From positions 1 through 20,126 of the forward strand of contig JBBDWJ010000221.1 in NCBI GenBank assembly GCA_040902925.1: a stretch of 20,126 bases of DNA, read 5' to 3'. The notes below the pieces were generated by a model. That model ran no database searches and was not told the origin of the DNA. It saw only the letters and a list, made by a program, of their open reading frames with translations. The position numbers and the translations under genes were made by a program. Positions 8,129-13,519 of the stretch are shown piece by piece (position 1 is the stretch's first letter; every line of letters begins with the position of its first letter). The DNA is from JBBDWJ01 sp040902925 (GTDB lineage Bacteria; Acidobacteriota; Terriglobia; Bryobacterales; UBA6623).

Positions 8129-8470
8129 GCGAGATCCTCCTCTCGAAATCGGAAGCGGCAAGCGTTCGGCGGAAAGAGAAGGACCGGAAAGGGCAACCTT
8201 CGACTTGTCAGCCTAACCTAGCGTTCCAAACTGACTTCTAGTGTAGCAGGTTCAGGGTGGCCTAAAGCCCCCCAAACGCCCTATTGTTGGGCCTTCGAGG
8301 CTGTTCGAGCTCTTTTCCGCGAGCGTGGTCCGCGGGGCCTGAGAGCCCCGAAATTGTGGCCCAAACCGGGGCGGCGATCGCCCGCTTTTCCAACATCCCG
8401 CGGCGCCGAACAGTGCCCGCGGAACGGCACGTATCGCCCGATACAAATTGGGTCGTCGATCCCGGCCAGT
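8129..8470. other. Leader and intergenic space upstream of the RRM gene
   Basis: These 342 bases separate the hydroxylase-like gene stop from the RRM start, both on the minus strand. They are GC-rich with many short complementary runs (GGGGCCT and GGGCC blocks at 8330-8400). No open frame with a start signal was found on either strand, and no clear promoter. A long 5' leader for the RRM gene is possible. Confidence 0.35.
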
Positions 8471-9100
8471 TTATCTGGACGCCGCCCGGGTCCGGCCCAG
8501 GCGGTCACCCGCGTAGGGCGGAGTGAAGTTGAAATTGACGTCGGGCGTTGTGTGGTGCGCGCGATGGTGCTCGACCTGCCGCCGGCGGATCTCGCCGAGC
8601 ACCGGCATGCGGGCCGCCCAGCGGTCGAATGCATTCGCATCGAGATGCGTCAGCCAATGCGAGATCTCGTAAACCAGAAACTGCGCCGTCACACCAAGGA
8701 AAAACGCGGGCGCCCAAAGAGATCCCAACGCGCCGCGAAAAACAGCGTAGTGGACCAGGAACAGGGTTGGAAACGTGTACCAGCTCGTGGTCACCTCGAC
8801 GAGCATTTCGGGCCGCCGCGTCTGGAAGTTGTCGCCCAGAAAATTGCGGTGGTGCGCCAGGTGCCGCTTGTCGTGGAAGCGCCAACGGCCGACCCGGATG
8901 ACCCGGTGCATCATCTGCAAGTGATAGAAGTACTCGAACAGGTGAGTATAGAAAGCGCCGGCCATGATCCAGGCGAATGCGTCGAGCGAAAGGAAAGGCG
9001 GCGTCTGTCCCTGTCGCGCGTGGAGCGCAAGCATGGCCGCATAAACAAGGGTCGTGGATAGAAGCACCTTGAGTAGCGGGGCATGAAGCTTCCAGCTCAT
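8471..9100 (-). CDS. Fatty-acid-hydroxylase/sterol-desaturase-like di-iron membrane protein
   Basis: A 209-aa integral membrane protein of the histidine-box superfamily (PF04116-like). Hydrophobic helices (about residues 8-26, 38-60, 110-145) alternate with the His clusters: HLFEYFYH (H53, H60), HDKRHLAHH (H76, H80, H83, H84), EISHWLTH (H148, H152) and EHHRAHH (H178, H179, H182, H183). The family uses a membrane-embedded di-iron centre and O2 to hydroxylate or desaturate lipids, sterols or carotenoids. HDKRHLAHH and the terminal VEHHRAHH give the canonical HX3-4H / HX2-3HH pattern, so the enzyme should be active. Substrate unknown. No Shine-Dalgarno is seen before the ATG. It follows the Cys-rich gene by 91 bases on the same strand and may be its operon partner. 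Confidence 0.85.
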   Translation of the reverse strand: MSWKLHAPLLKVLLSTTLVYAAMLALHARQGQTPPFLSLDAFAWIMAGAFYTHLFEYFYHLQMMHRVIRVGRWRFHDKRHLAHHRNFLGDNFQTRRPEMLVEVTTSWYTFPTLFLVHYAVFRGALGSLWAPAFFLGVTAQFLVYEISHWLTHLDANAFDRWAARMPVLGEIRRRQVEHHRAHHTTPDVNFNFTPPYAGDRLGRTRAASR

Positions 9101-9191
9101 GAGGGTTTGGCGGTTGCGCCTTTTTCGGCTGGGCCCCTTTCGGCTCGGCTTGCCAAGCCGGTCTTGTCCGCTAAACGATTGCGTCCGCGGT

Positions 9192-9650
9192 TCAGAGCAC
9201 CAGGTGATCGGCGCTCATGCCGCCGCAGCCGTCGTTGCCGAATGTACGCGCGCAACCACCGTTGTAGCAGGATTTGCCGCTGAAGCCTTTGGGACTGACG
9301 AAAGCGATCCACTCGCGGACTTTTTCGCGCACCTGCTCGACGTCGGCGCCCTGTTTCGCGATCATGTACTGCGACAAGCCCCAAACCGTGCGCGACACGT
9401 TGCACTGGCAGCAGCAGGTGTAGGCGCTGTTGTCGGAGCAGCATGGCGCCGGAAGCGCTTCGAGCGCCGCCTTCTTCACGGCCTCCTGCTTCGGCGTTAG
9501 CTTGATGGTGCGGTGCCATTCCATGAACTGGCGGCTCTGCGCGGCGACGTCCTTGAACACGACCTCGTCCGCGCCCAGCAGCGAACAACTCGCGGCCAAA
9601 GCGGCGACCAAAGAAAACACGACGAAATGAGTGGCGTGAGATCGAGTCAT
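9192..9650 (-). CDS. Exported cysteine-rich protein of unknown function
   Basis: A 152-aa protein with an N-terminal export signal (about residues 8-27). LAASC with Cys22 could be a weak lipobox, or cleavage may follow LLGA. Ten cysteines follow a pattern: CC at 70-71, CCC at 79-81, C83, then C128, C133 and C142. The core PCCSDNSAYTCCCQCNVSRT resembles the PCYCGC-type motif of small secreted metal- or thiol-binding proteins, but that is a resemblance by eye. The middle helix (LTPKQEAVKKAALEAL) and the VREKVREWIAFV segment look structured. No enzyme motif is visible. A cluster of 13-14-nt repeats lies 80-130 bases upstream and may be regulatory. The gene precedes the di-iron hydroxylase-like gene. 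Confidence 0.75.
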   Translation of the reverse strand: MTRSHATHFVVFSLVAALAASCSLLGADEVVFKDVAAQSRQFMEWHRTIKLTPKQEAVKKAALEALPAPCCSDNSAYTCCCQCNVSRTVWGLSQYMIAKQGADVEQVREKVREWIAFVSPKGFSGKSCYNGGCARTFGNDGCGGMSADHLVL

Positions 9651-9728
9651 GCGGTACCCTTTACTGCAAAAAAGCTCCGCGCGAGAGCCGGGGCCTCAAG
9701 ACCTTTAGGCTAACAGGAAAGTCCCCGG

Positions 9729-9780
9729 ACGGTCACGCCCGGATAGTGATGCCTGAATGGTCATGCCGAATGGTCATGGT
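9729..9780. repeat. Four degenerate 13-14-nt tandem units, operator-like
   Basis: Units begin at 9729, 9743, 9757 and 9770 and share GTCA/GTGA-(T/C)GCC. The last two contain an exact 11-nt copy, GAATGGTCATG (9755-9765 and 9768-9778). They sit 80-130 bases upstream of the minus-strand Cys-rich gene start. Tandem units near one and a quarter helical turns could bind a regulator. Confidence 0.45.
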
Positions 9781-9895
9781 AAAGACGGTCTAGGCCGCGA
9801 AGGAGTGCTCCACTGCCGCGATGACCTGGGTGGCGCCCTGGCCTGTGTGCGCCGCGCGAGCCTCGCTGGGCAGGCGGACGGCAAAGAAAGAGTTT

Positions 9896-9980
9896 CGCGT
9901 TGAGTCGGAGGGAGATAGGCGTCCCCCGGGGAGCCAGGGAAAGACCCCGGGGGACGTCGCTCTGGTTTCCGCGTTGAGTC
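9896..9980. repeat. Perfect 12-bp hairpin framed by an 11-nt direct repeat
   Basis: CGTCCCCCGGGG (9920-9931) pairs perfectly with 9945-9956 around a 13-nt loop and can extend by a G-U and a G-C pair. CGCGTTGAGTC occurs on both sides (9896-9906 and 9970-9980). Hairpin plus flanking direct repeats suggests a small non-autonomous mobile or REP-type element. No gene is attached. Confidence 0.55.
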
Positions 9981-10283
9981 CGCGAGTACCAGGTCCTTAC
10001 AGCGGCTTCGCTGCCAACGCCGGGACATAAACCCTGCCGGCGGGAAGAATGCGCGAAGCAGCCGCTGAAAATCGTACGGTTTGATCCGGCCGGGCGCAAG
10101 TCCGTTTCAGAGGGCGCCCAAATTGTCAGTTCGTGGAGTCTAGTGACAATCTAGTGATAAATAACACTCAACCGCGTTTGCGGGGAACGGCGGTCTCTCG
10201 ATCGCGTAGGTCTCTTCTCTAGAATCACTTCCTTCGTGATTTTCCACGCTTGGAAGAAGTGTAAGGTCGGGCGTGCCCTTAAT
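9981..10283. other. Intergenic, with an 11-bp-spaced direct repeat
   Basis: There is no convincing gene. TCTAGTGA occurs twice, at 10139-10146 and 10150-10157, one helical turn apart, next to an AT-richer ATAAATAAC. A weak hairpin, AATCAC/GTGATT (10223-10228 with 10236-10241), follows. Confidence 0.4.
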
Positions 10284-10369
10284 GGCAACCCAAAAAACAC
10301 CTTACCGAACGAGTAGTACCCCAGTTACCACCCGTGGCACAACCGGCCAGGGTGACATTCCGAACGTTG
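10284..10369 (+). repeat. Dispersed repeat R1, copy a
   Basis: This 86-nt unit matches 14713-14797 at about 88% by hand alignment with a single one-base gap, in the same orientation. The ends are conserved (GGCAACCCAAAAA at the left, GTGACATTCCGAACGTTG at the right). The long plus-strand open frame across it is not conserved in frame between copies because of the gap, so this is a DNA repeat, not a gene. Confidence 0.75.
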
Positions 10370-10529
10370 CGCCCGACTTTGCCCCTAAGCTACCGGGAAG
10401 CTTAGCGGGTGGACAGACCATCTCTTGTCGTCCTAGATTGCCGCCAGTGCCGCTCGCCTCCGAAAGGATTGACCCTGGGGCAAGACGGCCCCGAGTTCGC
10501 CCCGACGCGCTCCCTCCGCGCGATCGGAC

Positions 10530-10740
10530 GACACACTTCATGAAACACCTGAGGTATGGCTCGCCCCTCGCCCCAGGCAGGCTGCGTCGGCGCGTCGGGC
10601 AGAGCCGCCTCTTCCCTCCCCTCGGACCCGAGCCTCCCCATCAAGTGCCCGGCCCGTGGCTCAAACCAACGAACGCTCCTGCAAGAAGGCATTACTCGCT
10701 ACGCATGACGTCAGCGTTGAAGAAATTCAACGCGGGAGGG
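10530..10740 (+). repeat. Dispersed repeat R2, copy a
   Basis: A diverged copy lies at about 17158-17383 in the same orientation. Shared blocks are CACACTTCATGAAA near the left end, an identical 28-nt block at 10608-10635 (17246-17273 in the other copy), GCAAGAAGGC and the AGCGTTGA segment. Middle parts differ by indels that change reading frame, so coding is unlikely. Here R1 and R2 are neighbours; elsewhere in the window they occur alone. Confidence 0.7.
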
Positions 10741-10780
10741 TGATTGCGGCGCCTTCTATCTCCTCGCGGCCTGCTGCATC

Positions 10781-10945
10781 ATGCGTCACTGGTCATTCGC
10801 TAAAGTCGGGCGGGGAATTTTCCAGCCGTCGTCGAAGAATCCGGCCCTGCGCGTAATGGAAACGGCCCGGACCCTGCGGCGGATGGCGAAGGCGATGGGG
10901 TTACGCCGGGGCGACTTCGTCCGTTGGTTGCGTGCGGCCGGGTGA
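10781..10945 (+). CDS. Possible 54-aa basic protein
   Basis: An ATG-to-TGA frame of 54 codons, MRHWSFAKVGRGIFQPSS then a strongly basic C-terminal half (METARTLRRMAKAMGLRRG, ending FVRWLRAAG) that would form an amphipathic helix. There is no Shine-Dalgarno and no recognised family. It follows R2 and may be part of the same repeat rather than a gene. An opposite-strand frame (10800-11186) covers the same bases and is equally unsupported. Confidence 0.22.
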   Translation: MRHWSFAKVGRGIFQPSSKNPALRVMETARTLRRMAKAMGLRRGDFVRWLRAAG

Positions 10946-11225
10946 GCAGTTTTGAGCGGTTTTTGCGATGTTTTTCCCGCTTCGGGACTGAAAACATTGG
11001 GTTTCGGTTTTTGGGGCGCTCTCTGTTTTTTGGCTGCGGACCCTCCAGGCGCCCCTCCTCGGTATTTGCCCCGGCTTTCCGTCCTTGCCCTTCCCCTGGT
11101 TGGAGGGTAGCACGCGGCTCCAAGCTTTTCGGAGGTTTTCGGTCGTATGTCGTTGATTTTATGGTGTTGATTGGGTTGTGACCCATTCGGCGAGACGGCC
11201 GATGCGGGCGTGGCGAGAAGACCAG
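10946..11225. other. Intergenic, no gene seen
   Basis: The region is T- and G-rich on the plus strand at 10950-11030 (TTTTGAGCGGTTTTTGCGAT and similar). GTTGATT occurs twice, at 11150-11156 and 11166-11172. This stretch could contain the unrecognised left end of the IS110 remnant, but no boundary is identifiable. Confidence 0.35.
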
Positions 11226-11248
11226 AGATCGGTGGCTGTCACCGATCT
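11226..11248. repeat. REP-like palindrome, copy 1
   Basis: AGATCGGTG (11226-11234) pairs perfectly with CACCGATCT (11240-11248) around a 5-nt loop. The 17-nt core TCGGTGGCTGTCACCGA differs at one base from the reverse complement of copy 3 (14636-14652) and closely resembles copy 2 (13384-13405). Confidence 0.7.
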
Positions 11249-11269
11249 ACCGTTTCAATCCATAGGTGC

Positions 11270-11350
11270 GGAGGAGAAGTATCCTCCCTGGGGAGCGAAA
11301 ATGCGAAGTCGGATTCGTGAGAATCCGCTTCGAGCCAATCCCAGGAGGAT
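11270..11350 (+). ncRNA. Nested structured leader before the IS110 transposase; bridge-RNA relic or SD-masking leader
   Basis: The outer stem ATCCTCC(C)TGGG (11281-11292, one bulge) pairs with CCCAGGAGGAT (11340-11350), which contains the transposase Shine-Dalgarno. It encloses an internal loop (11293-11303 and 11333-11339) and a 12-bp hairpin: CGAAG and CGGATTC (11304-11316, one bulged T) with GAATCCG and CTTCG (11321-11332). A competing hairpin, GGAGGA/TCCTCC (11270-11275 with 11282-11287), would free the ribosome site. IS110-group elements are known to encode a bridge RNA with stem-loops and internal guide loops in the region upstream of the transposase. The resemblance here is structural and unproven. 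Confidence 0.4.
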
Positions 11351-11352
11351 CT

Positions 11353-11637
11353 ATGAAAGAACTCTACTATATCGGGCTGGATGTGCATAAGAAAAGCATC
11401 AGCTACGCCATCAAGACCTATGCCGGCGAGCGGATCGCGAGGGGATAAATCGAGGCTACGCAGGCCGCATTGGAGCAATGGGCGGGCCAGATCGGCCGGC
11501 CCTGGATCGGGGCGCTGGAGGCGACGATGTTCACGGGCTGGATCTACGATCGGCTGCGGCCGCTGGCGGTGGAGCTGAAAGTCGCCCACCCGGCGATGCT
11601 CAAAGCGATCGCCGGCGCCAAGAAGAAAAACGACCGG
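11353..11637 (+). pseudogene. IS110-family transposase remnant (in-frame stop, truncated)
   Basis: This is the N-terminal quarter to third of an IS110-type DEDD recombinase. It begins MKELYYIGLDVHKKSISYAI (D10 is the first catalytic Asp), has GALEATMFTGWIYDRL (E56), then VAHPAMLKAIAGAKKKNDR, in which D94 would be the third acidic residue. An ochre TAA at 11446-11448 interrupts the frame after ARG, and reading resumes in the same frame with IEATQAALEQWAG. Homology ends exactly after NDR, just before the expected IDA and the fourth acidic residue. From there the sequence becomes CACCGA-containing repeat DNA. AGGAGGA five bases before the ATG is a good ribosome site. The C-terminal Tnp20 part is absent from the window. 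The element is dead. Confidence 0.88.
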
Positions 11638-11690
11638 TCACCGAACTGCCGTCTGCCACCGAACTGCCGGTCACCGATTGCCCCTGACCC
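11636..11690. repeat. CACCGA-containing repeats at the transposase breakpoint
   Basis: CACCGA occurs at 11639, 11657 and 11672, in GGTCACCGAACTGCCG-type units. GGTCACCGAACT also occurs at 13395-13406 as the right arm of REP copy 2, so these look like half-palindromes of the same family. They start where the IS110 reading frame loses homology. Confidence 0.5.
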
Positions 11691-11883
11691 CGATTGCCCA
11701 GGCGTGCGATCGCGTCGAGGAGTTGATCCGCGGAGTTGATTTCGTGATGGTGAGGCCGGGGAGGCTTGTAGCGGTGCTATTCTCGGCTACAAAGGTCGCG
11801 ATAAGAGGATCAGAGGGAGGTCAAAAAGGCAGAAAAGGAGTGAGGACCGGACAGGCCGGTGTCAAGGTGTCACAGGGGCCGAT

Positions 11884-12060
11884 CTACCGGACGATCAGAG
11901 CCACTGCAAGCGTGGAAGCCAGAATCTTTCCGGCTTCGCTTGCCAGCGGTTCAAAAACCGTACGGCAAGCCCGCTCGCATCTCGGGTCCGACAGAATTAT
12001 GTAGGTGCCGCCAACGACGAGACTCGCCAGAAGCAGCGTTTGCAGTTGCCTTTCGGACAT
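11884..12060 (-). CDS. 58-aa protein with two hydrophobic segments
   Basis: An ATG-to-TAG frame: MSERQLQTLLLASLVVGG, then TYIILSDPRCERACRTVF, then EPLASEAGKILAST and LAVALIVR. Two hydrophobic segments (about 6-22 and 44-57) flank a short polar stretch with two cysteines (C28, C32), giving a hairpin-like membrane miniprotein. It has no clear Shine-Dalgarno and starts 36 bases after the 37-aa proline-rich ORF, so it may rely on translational coupling. It is the last recognisable member of the minus-strand cluster. Small two-TM proteins of this size are seen among holins, toxins and membrane regulators, but no family is recognised and no function is claimed. Confidence 0.5.
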   Translation of the reverse strand: MSERQLQTLLLASLVVGGTYIILSDPRCERACRTVFEPLASEAGKILASTLAVALIVR

Positions 12061-12096
12061 GCACTGATTCTACACCCAAGATGACCCAGGGGCCAA

Positions 12097-12210
12097 CTAC
12101 TTGTCTTTCTTGGGCGGAGGCGGAGGAGGCGGCCTTACCGGCGGTGGATTCCTTACAGGAGGCCATTCCCGGTTTTCACGCAGTGGTTTCGGTTGGGAAG
12201 TAGACGGCAT
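12097..12210 (-). CDS. 37-aa proline-rich ORF overlapping the SLATT-like gene
   Basis: The ATG at 12210 lies inside the 3' end of the SLATT-like gene in another frame (35-base overlap). CAGGAG precedes it by seven bases, a credible ribosome site. The product is MPSTSQPKPLRENREWPPVR, then NPPPVR, seven prolines and KKDK. A polyproline helix with a basic end could bind SH3-like or profilin-like pockets or thread through a complex; that is speculative. Translation through seven consecutive prolines would normally need elongation factor P. The overlapping start suggests translational coupling to the upstream gene. It could be fortuitous, but start signal, overlap and operon position agree. Confidence 0.45.
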   Translation of the reverse strand: MPSTSQPKPLRENREWPPVRNPPPVRPPPPPPPKKDK

Positions 12211-12679
12211 TCACATGCTCCTGCCATTTCTCCATCAGTTTCGGCTTGTAGGGCGCTTCGGTCGTGCCCTCCTCGGACACGTCCCGCACACGCTTCTGAA
12301 TATCCTCCAGTACTGCTTCAGCCCCGTCTTCGAACCAGTGATTCCAAAGACGGTCGTAGTCATCCGAAATCTGATTCCACGCCGCATGGAGCTTCGCCAT
12401 CTTGAGGGCAGCCTTGTCCAGGTTCTTGGCAATCGAGTAGGCCGTGAGTCCCGCAACGATCAGGGACATTCCCGCAGCAATCCAAGACGCGGATGGGAAA
12501 CGGGCAATCCATGTTGCCGCAGCACCCGAAGACAAAAAGAAGGACAACGCCACGATCCGCTGCTTACGCACGGTGTATTGCGTCGCGAGATCCCCAAAAT
12601 AGAGTGATCGGATCTCGGCTTCGTACCTCTTCGTCCAAACCGCGCCGGTCTGTGCTTCGGTCAATGCCATCAACTTCAT
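12176..12679 (-). CDS. SLATT-like two-TM membrane protein (candidate effector)
   Basis: A 167-aa protein. The start at 12679 (MKLMALTEAQ) is chosen because AGGAGG (12684-12689) lies four bases upstream; the longer frame from 12895 runs through the preceding gene. A charged N-terminal helix (about residues 12-40, WTKRYEAEIRSLYFGDLATQ) leads to TM1 (about 42-60) and TM2 (about 65-84) with a short loop. A long amphipathic C-terminal helix follows (KMAKLHAAWNQISDDYDRLW), then an acidic region with EDIQKRVRDVSEEG. This architecture matches SLATT domains, two-TM proteins proposed as pore-forming effectors in prokaryotic conflict systems. The assignment is by pattern, not by search. It sits between a 62-aa unknown and the proline-rich ORF. 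No nucleotide-second-messenger cyclase is visible nearby. Confidence 0.65.
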   Translation of the reverse strand: MKLMALTEAQTGAVWTKRYEAEIRSLYFGDLATQYTVRKQRIVALSFFLSSGAAATWIARFPSASWIAAGMSLIVAGLTAYSIAKNLDKAALKMAKLHAAWNQISDDYDRLWNHWFEDGAEAVLEDIQKRVRDVSEEGTTEAPYKPKLMEKWQEHVNAVYFPTETTA

Positions 12680-12737
12680 TTTACCTCCTTGTCCGTTGCC
12701 TGCGAGGGACGGCGGGGACGGCATGGCCCGAAAACTG

Positions 12738-12926
12738 TTACCCGATTTCAACATCTGGCATGTCTGCTTCAGCCCAGATACCTTGAACGTCTGTGATTCG
12801 GAACTTGCCGACTTCTTCATCCTGCTTGTCTTTAAAAATGTAATGGCCTTTCTCCTCGGCATAGGAAGCGGCTTCGACACGAGCAGGTTTCGCAATCGAC
12901 CCGATTTGTATGTTGAACAATTTCAT
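12738..12926 (-). CDS. 62-aa acidic protein, first gene of the SLATT-like cluster
   Basis: The ATG at 12926 gives MKLFNIQIGSIAKPARVEAA, then a segment alternating charged and hydrophobic residues (GHYIFKDKQDEEVGKFRI), ending DMPDVEIG. A GTG five codons upstream is possible, but its AGGAG is only one base away. From the ATG, the AGGAG (12944-12948) is 17 bases away, in the loop of an inverted repeat. The pattern suggests a small beta-rich fold (IFKDKQDEEVGKFRITDVQG). No family is recognised. It ends 58 bases before the SLATT-like start on the same strand. A partner or immunity-type role is possible from position only. Confidence 0.6.
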   Translation of the reverse strand: MKLFNIQIGSIAKPARVEAASYAEEKGHYIFKDKQDEEVGKFRITDVQGIWAEADMPDVEIG

Positions 12927-12929
12927 AAT

Positions 12930-12962
12930 CGATAATAGCACGCTCCTAAATCGCTATTGTCG
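12930..12962. promoter_or_regulatory. Dyad in front of the SLATT-like cluster
   Basis: CGATAATAGC (12930-12939) and GCTATTGTCG (12953-12962) are inverted repeats with one mismatch and a 13-nt loop. The loop contains the only AGGAG upstream of the 62-aa gene, whose ATG begins three bases beyond the arm. It may be a protein operator or an RNA hairpin controlling access to the ribosome site. Confidence 0.45.
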
Positions 12963-13115
12963 TCATCTTACCTTCGCTTTCCTGCGCGGGCGCCTGTCCT
13001 GCTGCCGCTCCCGCGCAGCAGGCCGCTGAAACGACGGAGTAACCGTTCTCAGCACATTCGTCTTGGGCGATTTACCGGAGCCAGCCGATTTGCGCCCATG
13101 ATTCCCGAGTCGGTT

Positions 13116-13358
13116 TCAGCGATCGACGTGCAACGCGGCGTTGGTGGTCTGCTGCGGAAATGGGTCAACGGCTCCGGCATGTGATTCGTCATCAGGCAGG
13201 AGCCCAACAACCACGCCATGCTGCTGACACTTGTCGCGCAGAGTCTGGATGTAGAATCGCCGGTCTTCGTCAACCAGGAAGACGTCCTGACGATTGTTGC
13301 CCCGTTGGGTGATGTGGTGCGGAACGCCCTCCACTACCACACGGGCGTTTCTCGCCAT
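13116..13358 (-). pseudogene. REP-associated tyrosine transposase (RAYT, Y1_Tnp) remnant
   Basis: From the ATG at 13358 the frame reads MARNARVVVEGVPHHITQRG and FYIQTLRDKCQQHGVVV, the typical N-terminus of TnpA_REP proteins. The next conserved block, GSCLMTNHM, is found only in the neighbouring frame, and PQQTTNAALHVDR returns to the first frame, so two compensating indels are present. The HUH motif is broken: NHM is followed by PEP where a second His is expected. A TGA closes the frame before the catalytic Tyr helix. Intact relatives nick and join REP palindromes; this copy cannot. The cognate-looking palindrome sits 26 bases upstream of its start. Confidence 0.8.
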
Positions 13359-13383
13359 CGGAGGGTGTTGTCGGTATGACACG

Positions 13384-13405
13384 GTTCGGTGCCTGGTCAC
13401 CGAAC
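13384..13405. repeat. REP-like palindrome, copy 2 (beside the RAYT remnant)
   Basis: GTTCGGTG (13384-13391) pairs perfectly with CACCGAAC (13398-13405) around a CCTGGT loop. Its position just upstream of a decayed REP-transposase gene, and its similarity to copies 1 and 3, support a REP/RAYT relationship. Confidence 0.75.
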
Positions 13406-13519
13406 TACCTCGTCGGTTTCGCGCAAGGCTGGTGGGAGACCTGGCCCCTAATGCACAAACCTTCAGGACATGGCTGTACTGAAGCTAGCCCGGTCTCCCC
13501 CCCAAAGATCCATTTGGTC
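13406..13519. other. Short spacer with no gene seen
   Basis: Sequence between the REP palindrome and the 200-aa gene stop. It contains a run of seven C at 13497-13503 but no open frame with a start signal. Confidence 0.3.

Noticed and set aside
9723..10157. Short spaced repeats as a CRISPR array
   Set aside because: Units are 8-14 nt and not separated by unique spacers of regular length; no cas gene is in the window.
10273..10743. 156-codon plus-strand frame over R1 and R2
   Set aside because: The other copies of both repeats shift frame through indels, so the frame is not conserved.
10800..11186. 128-codon minus-strand frame
   Set aside because: Low-complexity Pro/Lys/Arg composition, no start signal, and it overlaps the equally weak 54-aa plus-strand frame.
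11226..11248. First hairpin before IS110 as part of a bridge RNA
   Set aside because: It matches the REP palindrome found at two other sites, so it is better explained as a REP copy than as part of the element's RNA.
11678..12004. 108-codon plus-strand frame after the IS110 remnant
   Set aside because: It has no motif and no Shine-Dalgarno, and its second half is antisense to the more protein-like 58-aa two-TM frame.
11951..12166. 71-codon minus-strand frame overlapping the proline-rich and 58-aa frames
   Set aside because: Its composition is unremarkable, it lacks a ribosome site, and the two alternative frames have better start context and structure.
12060..12175. Possible C-terminal extension of the SLATT-like protein into the proline-rich tail
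   Set aside because: A TGA ends the SLATT-like frame and the proline codons are in a different frame. A frameshift fusion is conceivable, but the separate ATG with CAGGAG is simpler.
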